DNA of 64,000 nucleotides from Acidobacteriota bacterium (GTDB lineage Bacteria > Acidobacteriota > Thermoanaerobaculia > Thermoanaerobaculales > Thermoanaerobaculaceae). The stretch is from NCBI GenBank assembly GCA_003133645.1, contig PKYI01000200.1, positions 1 to 64,000 on the forward strand, in the 5' to 3' direction. Under the pieces are notes generated by a model. That model made no database searches and was not told the origin of the DNA. It saw only the letters and a list, made by a program, of their open reading frames with translations. This document shows, one piece after another, positions 30,919-40,706 of the stretch. A program made the position numbers and the translations under genes. Position 1 is the first letter of the stretch, and every line of letters begins with the position of its first letter.

Positions 30919-31398
30919 ATGATCGCGATCGTGAACCCGGCCGCCGCCGGCGGCCGTCTGGGCAACACCTGGCCGCGCCTGCGCCGGCGTCTCCAGGCTG
31001 CCGGCTTCGACCCTCCTCTTGCCTTCACCGAAGCGCCGGGGCATGCAACCGCCCTCGCCGCCGACGCTGTCCGCCGCGGCGAGACTCTCGTCGTGGCCGC
31101 CGGCGGCGGCTTTCCCCTCACCCCGGCGGCGGTCCCCGACGACGGCGCGCTCGATGCGTGCCTCGTGGAGGGGACCGGGGTGCCGGCGCGTCTCTCGCGC
31201 CTCGTCGCCGGGGTGCGCGGCACGCTCGCGCACAAACCGGGTTCCCACGAGCTTCGCTTCACCCGCCTCGACCTCGAGACCGACGTTCCCATCCCCTGCC
31301 ACTTTGACGGCAACCCCTCCTCGATCGAGCCGCCTGGGATGACGTTCTCCGTGCTGCCGCGGGCTCAGACCGTGATCACCTCCGCCACCGGCGGGTGA
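30919..31398 (+). pseudogene. Internally deleted diacylglycerol-kinase-like gene
   Basis: DAGK-like N-terminus (MIAIVNPAAAGGRL) joined at GGG to a C-terminal motif (GGGFPLTPAAVPDDGALDACLV); GGDGT and PLGTxNDFA blocks absent; ORF intact. Confidence 0.6.
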
Positions 31399-31510
31399 CG
31401 GGCGGCCCGGCCTCGATGAAGAGCGTCGGGGCGCCGTGCGAGACGAACACCGTAGGGAAGAACGTTGCCACGCGGCACCTCTTGCATGGTGAACCCGCGC
31501 TGCCTTGAGG

Positions 31511-32083
31511 TTATTGCCGCGACTCTTTGGCGGCCGCGCACTCGGCGGTGCGCAGCATGTCGAGGGCCATCGCCCGCGCGGCTGAGTCGGGCTCGCCGGC
31601 GAGCACGGTCACGGCGAGACGCAGTTGGCCGACCGCCATGATCCCCTGCGTCAGGTACCGCGGCCCGGCCGCCTCCGGCTGCGGGCGGTTGTCGGTCAGC
31701 GAGTAGAAGAACCCGGCGCCGTCGGTACCGTCCACGCGCTCGAGCATGAGCTTCTTCTCGACCGCGGTGGACAACGCCCCTTCGCCCATCGTCCTGACCG
31801 TGGCTTTGATCGCCCCGGTGCTCTTCATCGCCAGCGCTCTCTCTGGAGCGAGCGACTCCATGCTCACCTCCGCCCGCGGCCCCGACTCCGGCGTTATCCT
31901 GACCTCCGCCCCGCCAGCAGCCGTCCTCTCGAGCCGCGCCGTCCACCCCTGCGGCACCGCGACCCGCAAGCTGCAGACACCCGGTATCACGAGCTCCTGC
32001 CACTCGACGAGCGCCTGCGCACCGGCGGTTCCCGCGGCAAGTACTACCACCAGGACGGCGGTGACGACCGTGCCCCGACTCAC
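31511..32083 (-). CDS. Predicted secreted protein, unknown function
   Basis: Signal peptide MSRGTVVTAVLVVVLAAGTAGAQA. Confidence 0.6.
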   Translation of the reverse strand: MSRGTVVTAVLVVVLAAGTAGAQALVEWQELVIPGVCSLRVAVPQGWTARLERTAAGGAEVRITPESGPRAEVSMESLAPERALAMKSTGAIKATVRTMGEGALSTAVEKKLMLERVDGTDGAGFFYSLTDNRPQPEAAGPRYLTQGIMAVGQLRLAVTVLAGEPDSAARAMALDMLRTAECAAAKESRQ

Positions 32084-32221
32084 GTGCTGCCTCCTCGGCT
32101 GGGGCCGTCGCCCGCCCGGGGGCGCGACCGCCAGCCACCTCTTCCACCGTCGAGTTCGCCCGCGATCTCGGGGTGGTGCGTCACCTGCGCCGTCCTGCCA
32201 ACTCTCACCGCGCGCACGGCG

Positions 32222-32710
32222 CTACGTCCGCTCCAGGAGCTTGACGTACCGGAGCGTTTCCGGCCGGTAGCCGAGGTGCTCGTAGATGGCGCGCGCCCTC
32301 AGGTTGCCATCGAAAACCGTCAACGTCAGCTTGCGGTAGCCCGCGTCCCGCCCCCACCTCTCGGCGGCGCGCATGAGCGCCTTCGCCACGCCCCTTCCCT
32401 CCGCAGGTGCAGCGACGGCGATGATTCCGACGTGGCCGTGCTCCTCGCCGGTGAAGTAATCGCGGGTCCGTTCCAGGAAGACGAAGCCGAGCGGCGCCCC
32501 GTCCCCGGCCGTCGCCACGAACACGGTCGTGCCGGGCGGCGGCGCCGCGAAGTAACCGCGGACCGCCCGCGCCTCGCCCTCGACCAGCTCCGCCGGCGTG
32601 CGCCACGACGGCGGCCCGAACTCGGGGAGCCTCTCCACCGCGCGAAGGAGGAACGCCCGGTCATCCGCTCGTGCCGGCCGGACGATGATGTCGTCCAGGG
32701 TATCGCGCAT
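32222..32710 (-). CDS. GNAT-family N-acetyltransferase
   Basis: HVGIIAVAAPAEGRGVAKALMRAAERWGRDAGYRKLTLTVFDGNLRARAIYEHLGY. Confidence 0.9.
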   Translation of the reverse strand: MRDTLDDIIVRPARADDRAFLLRAVERLPEFGPPSWRTPAELVEGEARAVRGYFAAPPPGTTVFVATAGDGAPLGFVFLERTRDYFTGEEHGHVGIIAVAAPAEGRGVAKALMRAAERWGRDAGYRKLTLTVFDGNLRARAIYEHLGYRPETLRYVKLLERT

Positions 32711-32916
32711 GCCATACCGTACCAGGAACCACGAGCCGCCGCCACGCCGCCGCGGACCGTGCCACAGCCGGGATCGACGAAGCACAGTCAACGGGACGCC
32801 AGGAAGAGGCGCCCCCTGAAATCGGTCCAGGTTGACAGTAACGGCAGGGGCGTACGGTCCCCGCCCAGAGCACGTTGTGGAGACCCTCGTCGATGGGCGC
32901 GGCGCCAACGCCCCGA

Positions 32917-34395
32917 TCAGGCCGTCACCGACGCGGCCGGCAGCGTCACCAGGAAGCATGTCCCCCGCCCCGGCGTGCTCCGGACCTCGACCCGTCCACC
33001 GTGCTGCTCCGCCGCCGCCTTGACGATCGCGAGTCCGAGACCGGTCCCCTCGCTGCTGTGGCTGCGGGCGTTGGGGGACCGGTAGAACTCTTCGAAAACG
33101 CGCCCGAGGTCCGCCGCCGGGATGCCGATCCCGGTGTCTTCCACCCCGAGCTCGATCGCCCCGCCGCGCCGCTCGAGGCGAACTTCCACCTTTCCCCCGC
33201 GCGGCGTATAGCGGATCGCGTTGCCGACCAGGTTGCCGGCCAGCTCGCGTAGGGCGGCGCCGTCGCCGACGATCTTGGCGATCTCACCGGTGATGCGGAC
33301 GTTCAGCGTCAACCCGGCGCGATCGGCGGCCGGGCGTGCATCCTCGGCCACCTCGCATACCACCGCTGCCAGGTCAACCGGCGCCAGCTCGACCGCCAGC
33401 CTTCCCTCGCGTGCACGCGAGAGCGTCAACAGGTCGGCGGTCACCTGCGCAAGGTCGCCGGTCCGCGCCTCGATCCGCTGGATCAGCTCGACGGCCGGCG
33501 GGGGAAGCTCGCCCGCCACGCCGGCGAGCAGCGCGCTCATCGTCGTGCGCATGGTCCCCAGGGGGCCGCGCAGCTCGTGCGCAACCTTGCGCAGGTACTG
33601 CGACTTGGAACGCTCCGCCTGGCTCACCCGATCGAGTGCCGCGGCGAGGGTTTCCGCCTTGCGCGAGACCTCGAGCGAGAGCACGACCACTTCGCCTTCG
33701 CGCCGCCGCAGCCGGTCGGCGATCGTGCTGCCGATGTACGCCGAGAGGTAGAGGGTGGTCGCGAAGACCAGCAACTGCGCCGACACCACGGCCGGATCGC
33801 GAAACGCCGCCGGGGCCCAGGCGCCGCCCAGCGGCCAGTGGCGGACGAGGCCGAGGCCTTCGGAGGTCGCCACCACGGCGATCAGCGCCACGCTCCAGCT
33901 CGCGTGCACGAACGTCGCCTGGCGCGAGAACAGGATCGCGGCGATGATCACGTGAAAGATGAAGAAGTAGAGGAACGGGTTCTCGACCCCCCCGGAGAAG
34001 TGAAGCAGCACCGCCAGCAGCATCAGGTCGATCGCGACCTGGAGGTTCGCGAAGAGAACAGCCGGTCCGGCCGACCCGACATCGCCCGCCCCGCCCGGTG
34101 ACCCCGGTAGCAGGAAGCGGACGAGCGGCCGGGTCCACGACCATTCGCGGCGCACCTCGCCGGCGTGCAGCCTCCGCAGCCAGAGCCAGTAGAGCCCGTT
34201 GCTGAGCGCCAGCGCGGCGAACGTCAGGTACAGACGCCACAGCGGGAGGTGGACCGGGAAGACCCTGCGGGCCACCTCCACGAAGAGCACGACGCCGGCC
34301 ACGGCGAGCCAACGAAGGCGGATCAGCCACCCCAGCCGCTCGCCCAGCTCGGCGGAAACCGGCAGCGAGCTCGAGATCGATGCGGCCACGTCCAT
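32917..34395 (-). CDS. Membrane sensor histidine kinase with RegB-like GGxxNPF motif
   Basis: Several TMs with HFSGGVENPFLYFF; KVAHELRGPLGTMRT H-box; GHKL ATPase. Confidence 0.9.
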   Translation of the reverse strand: MDVAASISSSLPVSAELGERLGWLIRLRWLAVAGVVLFVEVARRVFPVHLPLWRLYLTFAALALSNGLYWLWLRRLHAGEVRREWSWTRPLVRFLLPGSPGGAGDVGSAGPAVLFANLQVAIDLMLLAVLLHFSGGVENPFLYFFIFHVIIAAILFSRQATFVHASWSVALIAVVATSEGLGLVRHWPLGGAWAPAAFRDPAVVSAQLLVFATTLYLSAYIGSTIADRLRRREGEVVVLSLEVSRKAETLAAALDRVSQAERSKSQYLRKVAHELRGPLGTMRTTMSALLAGVAGELPPPAVELIQRIEARTGDLAQVTADLLTLSRAREGRLAVELAPVDLAAVVCEVAEDARPAADRAGLTLNVRITGEIAKIVGDGAALRELAGNLVGNAIRYTPRGGKVEVRLERRGGAIELGVEDTGIGIPAADLGRVFEEFYRSPNARSHSSEGTGLGLAIVKAAAEQHGGRVEVRSTPGRGTCFLVTLPAASVTA

Positions 34396-34443
34396 CCGCC
34401 GCTACCCTCCCACGGTGGGTCCCCGGTCGGTCCTCGGCCGTCC

Positions 34444-34872
34444 TCAGCCCTTGTGAACCAGTTCGAGCACCCTGGCGACGACGCGCAACAGCTCGACCGG
34501 GGCCACCGGCTTGTCCAAGAACTCCTGGATCGGCAGGTACTCACCGGCACGATAGCTGCCGTCGCCGCTCTCAGGGTAGAAGCGGAGATCGGTCTTCGAG
34601 TGGATCGCCGAGACGATGACGATCGGCACCTCCCGGAAGTACGAACCGGGCTTTTGCCTCAAGTTCCAGACGAAGTGAAACCCCTCGGTGGCGTCCGGCA
34701 TCATCACGTCGAGCAGGATGAGGTCCGGCCTCTCGACCTCCACCGTGGCGATCCCCTCGGCGGGGCCGGCCGCGTCCACGACCCGATAGCCCTCCTTCTG
34801 CAGCACCAGACGCATCACGGCGACCAAGTCGCGGTCGTCGTCGACGATCAGGATCTTGGCCTTTTCGCTCAT
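34444..34872 (-). CDS. Single-domain response regulator
   Basis: KILIVDDDRDLVAVMRLVL...DLILLDVMMPD...FLDKPVAP; no output domain; overlaps the upstream hydrogenase gene by 4 nt. Confidence 0.9.
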   Translation of the reverse strand: MSEKAKILIVDDDRDLVAVMRLVLQKEGYRVVDAAGPAEGIATVEVERPDLILLDVMMPDATEGFHFVWNLRQKPGSYFREVPIVIVSAIHSKTDLRFYPESGDGSYRAGEYLPIQEFLDKPVAPVELLRVVARVLELVHKG

Positions 34873-35381
34873 CCGTGCGCCTCTTTCTGCAGTATCCCAC
34901 CCTCCGCAAGCTGGTCAAGCGACTCCTGCGTGAGGTGCTCCTCGGCCACTTGCTTCGGCACCAGGCCGAGCGCCAGCGCCACCCCATAAAGGATCGCCTC
35001 GGGTCGGGGCGGGCAGCCGGGCACGTAGAAGTCGACCGGGATCACCTTGTCGGCGCCGCCGAGGACGTTGTACGAGTCGAACCACGCGCCCCCGCCGCAG
35101 GCGCATGAGCCGATCGCGAACACCAGGCGCGGCTTCGGCACCGCCTCGAGCAGCCGCCTGAGCGCCGGCGCCACCTGACGGGTGACCGGCCCGCTTACAA
35201 CGACCGCGTCGGCGTGGCGCGGCGAGCCGACGAGCTTGATGCCGAAGCGCTCCGCGTCGTAGTAGGGGGTGAGGACGTTGATCACCTCGATATCGCAGCC
35301 GTTGCAGGCACCGGCGTTGGCGTGGTAGACCCAGAGGGCCTTGCCGAACGCCTTCTTGCACGCCTTCTCGAGAAACGCCAT
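34869..35381 (-). CDS. Group 4 [NiFe]-hydrogenase small subunit (HyfI/NuoB-like)
   Basis: NAGACNGCDIEVINVLTPYYDAERFG...GSCACGGGAWFDSYNVLGG...VPGCPPRPEAILYG. Confidence 0.9.
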   Translation of the reverse strand: MAFLEKACKKAFGKALWVYHANAGACNGCDIEVINVLTPYYDAERFGIKLVGSPRHADAVVVSGPVTRQVAPALRRLLEAVPKPRLVFAIGSCACGGGAWFDSYNVLGGADKVIPVDFYVPGCPPRPEAILYGVALALGLVPKQVAEEHLTQESLDQLAEGGILQKEAHG

Positions 35382-35383
35382 CC

Positions 35384-36898
35384 TCACCTCCCCAGCGTGG
35401 CCAGCACGTTCGCGGCACGATCGAGCAACGGGAACGTCAGCCGCGGAAACACCCCGAGAACCACGCATGCAACGGCCAGCACCACCATCGGCCCCCACAT
35501 CGTCGCCGGGACCTCGCGGGCCGCGACCGCGGTCGCGGGAGCGTGCCCCCAGAACACCGTCCGCGCCACCCGCAGCAGCACCACCATGGTCAGGAGGCCC
35601 GCGGCGATCGCGATCGCCAACGCCCACCACATTCCGGCCTGCGCCAGAGCAAGGTAGATTGTGAGCTTGCTCAGGAACCCGTTGAACGGCGGCAGCCCGG
35701 CGATCGCGAGCGTCCCGATCACGAAGCACGCGCTGGTGATCGGCATCCGGTCGCGCATCCCGGACAGCTCGCTGATCCGCCGTGTGCCGGTGGCGTAGGT
35801 CAACGCGCCGACGCACATGAACAGCAGCGCCTTGATCAGCGCGTGGTTGAGCAGGTGGAACAACCCGCCATAGCAGCCCAGGTAGGTACCCAGCCCGATG
35901 CCGACCACGACGTAGCCGATCTGGCTGACCGAGGAGTAGGCGAGCAGCCGCTTGAGGTCGTCCTGCGCCAGCGCCATGACGATACCCAGCACCATCGTGA
36001 ACACCCCGAGCGCCACCACGAACACCGCGAGCGTCGGCCAGCGCGGGTAGAAGATGCTCACCGTCCGCGCCAGCGCGTACACCGCCATCTTGATCATCAC
36101 GGCTGACAGCAGCACCGATATCGGCGTCGGCGCCTCGGCGTGCGCGTCTGGCAGCCAGGGGTGGAACGGCGCGATCCCCGCCTTGGTTCCGAAGCCCACG
36201 ACCAGGAAAGCTACCGCGATCAGCGCGGTCGCGGGCGGGATCAGGTGCGCGACGCCACGCACCTCGCTGATCAGCAATGCCTGGCCGCCGGTGAGCCGGT
36301 TGGTCGCCGCCGCCGCCGCGTAGGTAAGGACGCACCCGAAGAGCGCGAAGGTGATGCCGATCGTGAGGATCATGAGGTACTTGTAGCCGGCCTCGAGCGC
36401 CCGCTTGTCCCAGTGGAAGGCGACCAGGAGGCCCGAGGTCAGCGTGGTCGCTTCGACCGCGACGTACAGCATCACGATGTTGTTGGTGACGCACCCCCAC
36501 ACCATCGTCGCGATGAACCAGAGGAAGAGCCCGTAGAAGGTGGGCAGGCGCTGCGCGGCCGCCGCGCCGACCCGCGTCAGCAGGCCCGGCTGCTTGACGT
36601 AGCGCACCGAGTAAAGTGCCGTCAGCGTGCCGACGATGCCGATGGTCAGAACCAGCAGGACCGAGAGCCCGTCGACGCGCAGCTCGTTGCCCCAGCCCGT
36701 GAGCACCGCACCGTCCACAACGCGCCGCGCCATCTCGAGGCCCAACAGCGTCACGATCAGCGGCGCCGCGACGGCCAGGAATTGCGTAAGCCGGGCACCG
36801 AGCCACCGGCCGAAGAAGGCCAGCACGCCGGCGGCGAACGGCACCAGGAACGCCCACGCCGGCATGCTCGAAGCCATGGTTGCCACCTGCTCGCTCAT
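35384..36898 (-). CDS. HyfF-like proton-translocating antiporter subunit
   Basis: LLALVFG-type NuoL/M/N fold; GFGTKAGIAPFHPWLPDAHAEAPTPISVLLSAVMIKMAVY. Confidence 0.88.
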   Translation of the reverse strand: MSEQVATMASSMPAWAFLVPFAAGVLAFFGRWLGARLTQFLAVAAPLIVTLLGLEMARRVVDGAVLTGWGNELRVDGLSVLLVLTIGIVGTLTALYSVRYVKQPGLLTRVGAAAAQRLPTFYGLFLWFIATMVWGCVTNNIVMLYVAVEATTLTSGLLVAFHWDKRALEAGYKYLMILTIGITFALFGCVLTYAAAAATNRLTGGQALLISEVRGVAHLIPPATALIAVAFLVVGFGTKAGIAPFHPWLPDAHAEAPTPISVLLSAVMIKMAVYALARTVSIFYPRWPTLAVFVVALGVFTMVLGIVMALAQDDLKRLLAYSSVSQIGYVVVGIGLGTYLGCYGGLFHLLNHALIKALLFMCVGALTYATGTRRISELSGMRDRMPITSACFVIGTLAIAGLPPFNGFLSKLTIYLALAQAGMWWALAIAIAAGLLTMVVLLRVARTVFWGHAPATAVAAREVPATMWGPMVVLAVACVVLGVFPRLTFPLLDRAANVLATLGR

Positions 36899-36950
36899 GT
36901 TGCGCTCCCCGCTCCTTCCAGTTCCGTCCTTCGCCCTCGCCCAACACGCC

Positions 36951-37625
36951 CTAGCGCTGCAGCTCGCGCAGAGCGAACGTGTCGGTAGTGCCGAACTCCT
37001 TGCGCACCCCGGCGATCACGTACAGCAACAGGAAGACCGTGACGACGACCTCGGTGGCGACGCCAAACAATGTGGTCTCGGGCAGCTCGGGCGCAAGGCT
37101 CACCAGGCTCAGGTGCACACCGTTTTCAAGCAGGCACAGGCCGATCACCGTCTTGGTCGCGTCGCGGCGCGTCAGCACGCAGTAGAGGCCGAGCACGAAC
37201 ACCGTCGAGGCCACCGCCAGGTTGGTGCGGAACACCCCTTCCTGTGCGAGCGTCGTCGGGGCGAACAGCGCAACGTGACCATGAGTAAAGCGGTAGAAGC
37301 CGGTCATCAGCAGCGCCGCCACCACCACCGAGGGGCCAAAGCCGATCAGCGGCTTGATCTCGCGGTCCTCGCCATGGCCGATGAAGCGGAACAGGAACCA
37401 CGGCGTCAGCACCGCCTTGGTGATCAGCGCCACGGCCGCCCACCAGTAGAGCGACGGGTTGACCGCCGCGAAGCTGGCGAGCAGGCCGACGATCAGTAGC
37501 GCCTGCGCCGAGTACGCCATCGCCGCGAAGCGCAGGCGTCGCACCTCGACCGCGACGACCGAGGTGATCACCACCACCATCGAGAGCGTCTGGATCAGCC
37601 CGCCGTTGAGCCCCGCGGTGCTCAC
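36951..37625 (-). CDS. HyfE-like membrane subunit
   Basis: Hydrophobic protein with NuoK-like C-terminal part, conserved position between HyfF- and HyfH-like genes. Confidence 0.8.
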   Translation of the reverse strand: MSTAGLNGGLIQTLSMVVVITSVVAVEVRRLRFAAMAYSAQALLIVGLLASFAAVNPSLYWWAAVALITKAVLTPWFLFRFIGHGEDREIKPLIGFGPSVVVAALLMTGFYRFTHGHVALFAPTTLAQEGVFRTNLAVASTVFVLGLYCVLTRRDATKTVIGLCLLENGVHLSLVSLAPELPETTLFGVATEVVVTVFLLLYVIAGVRKEFGTTDTFALRELQR

Positions 37626-38071
37626 GATCTGCCTCCGTCACTGGTACGAAAACCCGTCCTGTCCATGCGGTCGAGCGGCGTCGGCGGCGTGTAGCAGCGG
37701 CCGCACCGCTGGCACGGACCCATGAACACCTCGAGCCGCATCACCATGTCGTCGCCGCGGTCGGTCGCGGTCTCGAACTGCTGGCTCATGGTGATCGCCT
37801 GCTCCGGACACACCTCCTCGCAGCGGCCGCAGTAGGTGCACCGCCGCCACTGGAACTCGAGCACGCGGAGGAGTTGGCCGGCGTCGCGTACCTGGATGAC
37901 GCCGGCCGGACAGACGTTGGCACAGCCGCCGCAGCCGAAGCAGCGGTCAGGATCCAGCGTGATCTTGCCGCGGAAGCCCGGAGCAGGATCGTGGGGCGCG
38001 AACGGATACGGCAGCGTCACTCGCCCCGCCCTGAAGCAGATCAGCGCCTCGCGCAGCTTGGCTGTCAGCAC
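37622..38071 (-). CDS. HyfH/NuoI-like ferredoxin subunit
   Basis: CFGCGGCANVCPAGVI and CTYCGRCEEVCPEQAI, plus C-terminal CQRCGRCY. Confidence 0.88.
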   Translation of the reverse strand: MLTAKLREALICFRAGRVTLPYPFAPHDPAPGFRGKITLDPDRCFGCGGCANVCPAGVIQVRDAGQLLRVLEFQWRRCTYCGRCEEVCPEQAITMSQQFETATDRGDDMVMRLEVFMGPCQRCGRCYTPPTPLDRMDRTGFRTSDGGRS

Positions 38072-38081
38072 GGATCGCCTC

Positions 38082-38999
38082 CTACATCCCGATCACGGCG
38101 AAGGCGAGGCCCGCGAGCGCAGAGAGCGCCACCCTCATGTAGTAGCCCATCGCCTGCTCGATCCGCAACCGAGGGTTGACCGCGTCGATCACCCCCACTA
38201 GGACGAGCACGAGCAGCGCCTTGACCAGCGTCAGCACGACGTCGAGCGGCACGATGCCGAGGTGCGGCCACGGCACGAACACCTGCACAAGCAGCAGCGC
38301 GAAGATCAACTGCTTGGCCCACAGCGCCCAGCGGAAGAGGGCCAGCCGCGGGCCGCTCTGCTCGATCAGCGGGCCGCCCATGATCTCCTGGTCCGCCTCG
38401 GGGATGTCGAACGGCAGCTTGCCGGCCTGCGCCTGCAGCGCGAGGAACAGGGCGACGGCGGCGATCGCCATGCTGATGGTCGGGCCGTGCTCGGCGTTCC
38501 AGGCGAGGATACCGCCGACCGAAAGCGTCCCCGCTTTGACCGCGCCGACCACCAGCGCCACCGCCAGAACCGGCTCGACCGAGAGCAGCATCATCATCTC
38601 GCGCGAGCCGCCGACCGCCGCGTACGGACTGCCGCTCGCGAAGGCGGTGAGAATCAGAGCCACCGCGCTGGTCGTCGCCACGTAAATCAGCACGATGAGG
38701 TCCCCGGCGAACCCCAACGGCGGCGCGGCGCCGAGCGGCACCAGCGTCGCCAGCAGCAGCACCGAGCCCAGCGAGAGGGCCGGGGCGAGCGCGTACGGCA
38801 GACCGCCGGTGGTGCGCAGGTCCTCCTTGCCGAGGAGCTTGAGCAGGTCGAGGTAGGGCTGGGTGAGCGGCGGCCCCTGACGCGAGTGGACGATCGCCTT
38901 GAGCTTGCGCATCACTCCCTCGGCCAGCGGCGAAAGCAGCAGCGCCACCGCCACGTTGAGCAGGGCGAGTGCGAGCGCGAGCAGCGGTGCGGTCGTCAT
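38082..38999 (-). CDS. HyfC/NuoH-like membrane anchor
   Basis: KAIVHSRQGPPLTQPYLDLLKLLGKE...LPFDIPEADQEIMGGPLIEQSG. Confidence 0.9.
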   Translation of the reverse strand: MTTAPLLALALALLNVAVALLLSPLAEGVMRKLKAIVHSRQGPPLTQPYLDLLKLLGKEDLRTTGGLPYALAPALSLGSVLLLATLVPLGAAPPLGFAGDLIVLIYVATTSAVALILTAFASGSPYAAVGGSREMMMLLSVEPVLAVALVVGAVKAGTLSVGGILAWNAEHGPTISMAIAAVALFLALQAQAGKLPFDIPEADQEIMGGPLIEQSGPRLALFRWALWAKQLIFALLLVQVFVPWPHLGIVPLDVVLTLVKALLVLVLVGVIDAVNPRLRIEQAMGYYMRVALSALAGLAFAVIGM

Positions 39000-40696
39000 C
39001 GCCGTCCTCCCCGGCGCGTCAGGTCGCGCGACATCGCGAGAAGCTCCTTGTGTGAGTAGACCCGGCGCGTCCGCGTCCGCACGTCGATCGCCTCGACCCG
39101 CTCGGTGCAGGAGAAGCACGGGTCGAGGCTGCCGAGCGTGATCGGAAAGTCGGCGATCGCGGCGTGATCGATCATTGCCGGCATCGCCTGCAGGTTCGGG
39201 TAGGTCGGCGCGCGCACCCGCCAGCGGTAGGGGCGATTGTCCCCGCCGGTCATGACGAAATGCACGGCCTCGCCGCGCGGCGCCTCGACCACCGAGATGC
39301 CGATCCGGTCGCGCGGAATCTCGTCCACGACCTCCACCAGCACCTCGCCGTCGGGGAGCCTGGCCAGGCCCTCGCGCACCTGCCGGATCGAGTCGAGCAG
39401 CTCCTCGACGCGGACCAACAGGCGCGACCAGGTGTCGCCCGCCTGTTGCGTGCACAGGCGCGGCGGCACCTCGTCGTAGGCGGCATACGGGTGATCGAGG
39501 CGCGCGTCGATCGGCACGCCGGAGGCACGCGCCGGCGGCCCAACCACGCATACCTGTCGCGCCCACTCGCCCGTCAACACCCCGACGTTCTTCGTCCGCG
39601 CAAGCAGTGTGGTGTCGCCGACAATCGCGTCGCGGACCGCGACCGACTCGCGCTCGACCTCGTCGACCACCTTGAGAACCTTCGGGACCACGGCGGCCGG
39701 CAGGTCCCGGCGCAGTCCGCCGATGGTGTTCATGCCGTAGGTCTTGCGGTTGCCGCTGATCTCCTCCGCGAGCCACATCACCGGCTCGCGCATGCGCCAC
39801 GTCTGCATCAGCACGGTGTCGAAGCCGAGGATGTGGCCGGCGATCCCGAGCCATAGCAGGTGCGAGTGGACCCGCTCGAGCTCGAGCATGATCGAGCGGA
39901 TGTAGCGGGCGCGCCGCGGGACCTCGATGCCGGCGGCCTTCTCCACCGCCTGGCAGTACGCGGTCGAGTGGATGAACCCGCAGATGCCGCAGATACGCTC
40001 GGCAAGGTAAGGGATCTCGTTGTAGGTGAGCACGCTTTCGCCGAGCTTCTCGATACCGCGGTGGTTGTAGAAGCCGCGATAGTCGCAGCCAACAACCGTC
40101 TCGCCCTCGACGAACAGCCGCCAGTACGATGGCTCCTCGAGTACCGGGAAGAACGGACCGATAGGCAGCACGCTGGCGCCCTCTGGCGGCTGCTTCGGGA
40201 CCGGCGCCACGCCCCCGGCCGCGGGCGGGCGGTAGTCGTAGGGGAAGTCGCGTCGCAGCGGGAAGAGGCCTTCCGGCCAGTCGTCGGCGAGCAGCAGGCG
40301 GCGCGGGTCGGGATGGCCGTCCGGCGTGACGCCGACCGCGTCGCGGCACTCCCGCTCCGCCCAGTTGGCACCCGGGACCAGCGACGTAATCGAGTCGACG
40401 TGCGGGTCATCGGGATCCGCCGCGCACTCGAGCACCACGAATAGGTGCTCGGCATCGAGCGAGAAGAGGTAGAGGACGCGATAGTCCGCCGTCAGCGGTC
40501 GGGTGTCGATCCCCACCGTGATCAGGAAGCGCGCCCGCAGCCGCAGCAGCTCCTCGGTCGCGCTACGGAGTTTCTCGGGGGCTACGACGAGGCGTAGCGT
40601 GTCGGGAGGTCCCTGCGACGCGACTCGCAGGCCTGCGCCGATCCTTCCAGCCACCGCCTCGTTCACCTGTGCCGCGACGCCTTGAACGTTCGCCAT
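38996..40696 (-). CDS. Group 4 [NiFe]-hydrogenase large subunit with fused NuoC-like domain (HyfG/HycE-like)
   Basis: L1 motif RICGICGFIHS, L2 motif DPCFSCTER, C-terminal extension VEAIDVRTRTRRVYSHKEL. Confidence 0.93.
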   Translation of the reverse strand: MANVQGVAAQVNEAVAGRIGAGLRVASQGPPDTLRLVVAPEKLRSATEELLRLRARFLITVGIDTRPLTADYRVLYLFSLDAEHLFVVLECAADPDDPHVDSITSLVPGANWAERECRDAVGVTPDGHPDPRRLLLADDWPEGLFPLRRDFPYDYRPPAAGGVAPVPKQPPEGASVLPIGPFFPVLEEPSYWRLFVEGETVVGCDYRGFYNHRGIEKLGESVLTYNEIPYLAERICGICGFIHSTAYCQAVEKAAGIEVPRRARYIRSIMLELERVHSHLLWLGIAGHILGFDTVLMQTWRMREPVMWLAEEISGNRKTYGMNTIGGLRRDLPAAVVPKVLKVVDEVERESVAVRDAIVGDTTLLARTKNVGVLTGEWARQVCVVGPPARASGVPIDARLDHPYAAYDEVPPRLCTQQAGDTWSRLLVRVEELLDSIRQVREGLARLPDGEVLVEVVDEIPRDRIGISVVEAPRGEAVHFVMTGGDNRPYRWRVRAPTYPNLQAMPAMIDHAAIADFPITLGSLDPCFSCTERVEAIDVRTRTRRVYSHKELLAMSRDLTRRGGRR

Positions 40697-40706
40697 CGCC
40701 CGCTCC

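Noticed and set aside
38996-40696. Large subunit as a second complex-I NuoD or MBX-type protein
   Set aside because: Both NiFe-coordinating Cys pairs are present, so hydrogenase is the better call.
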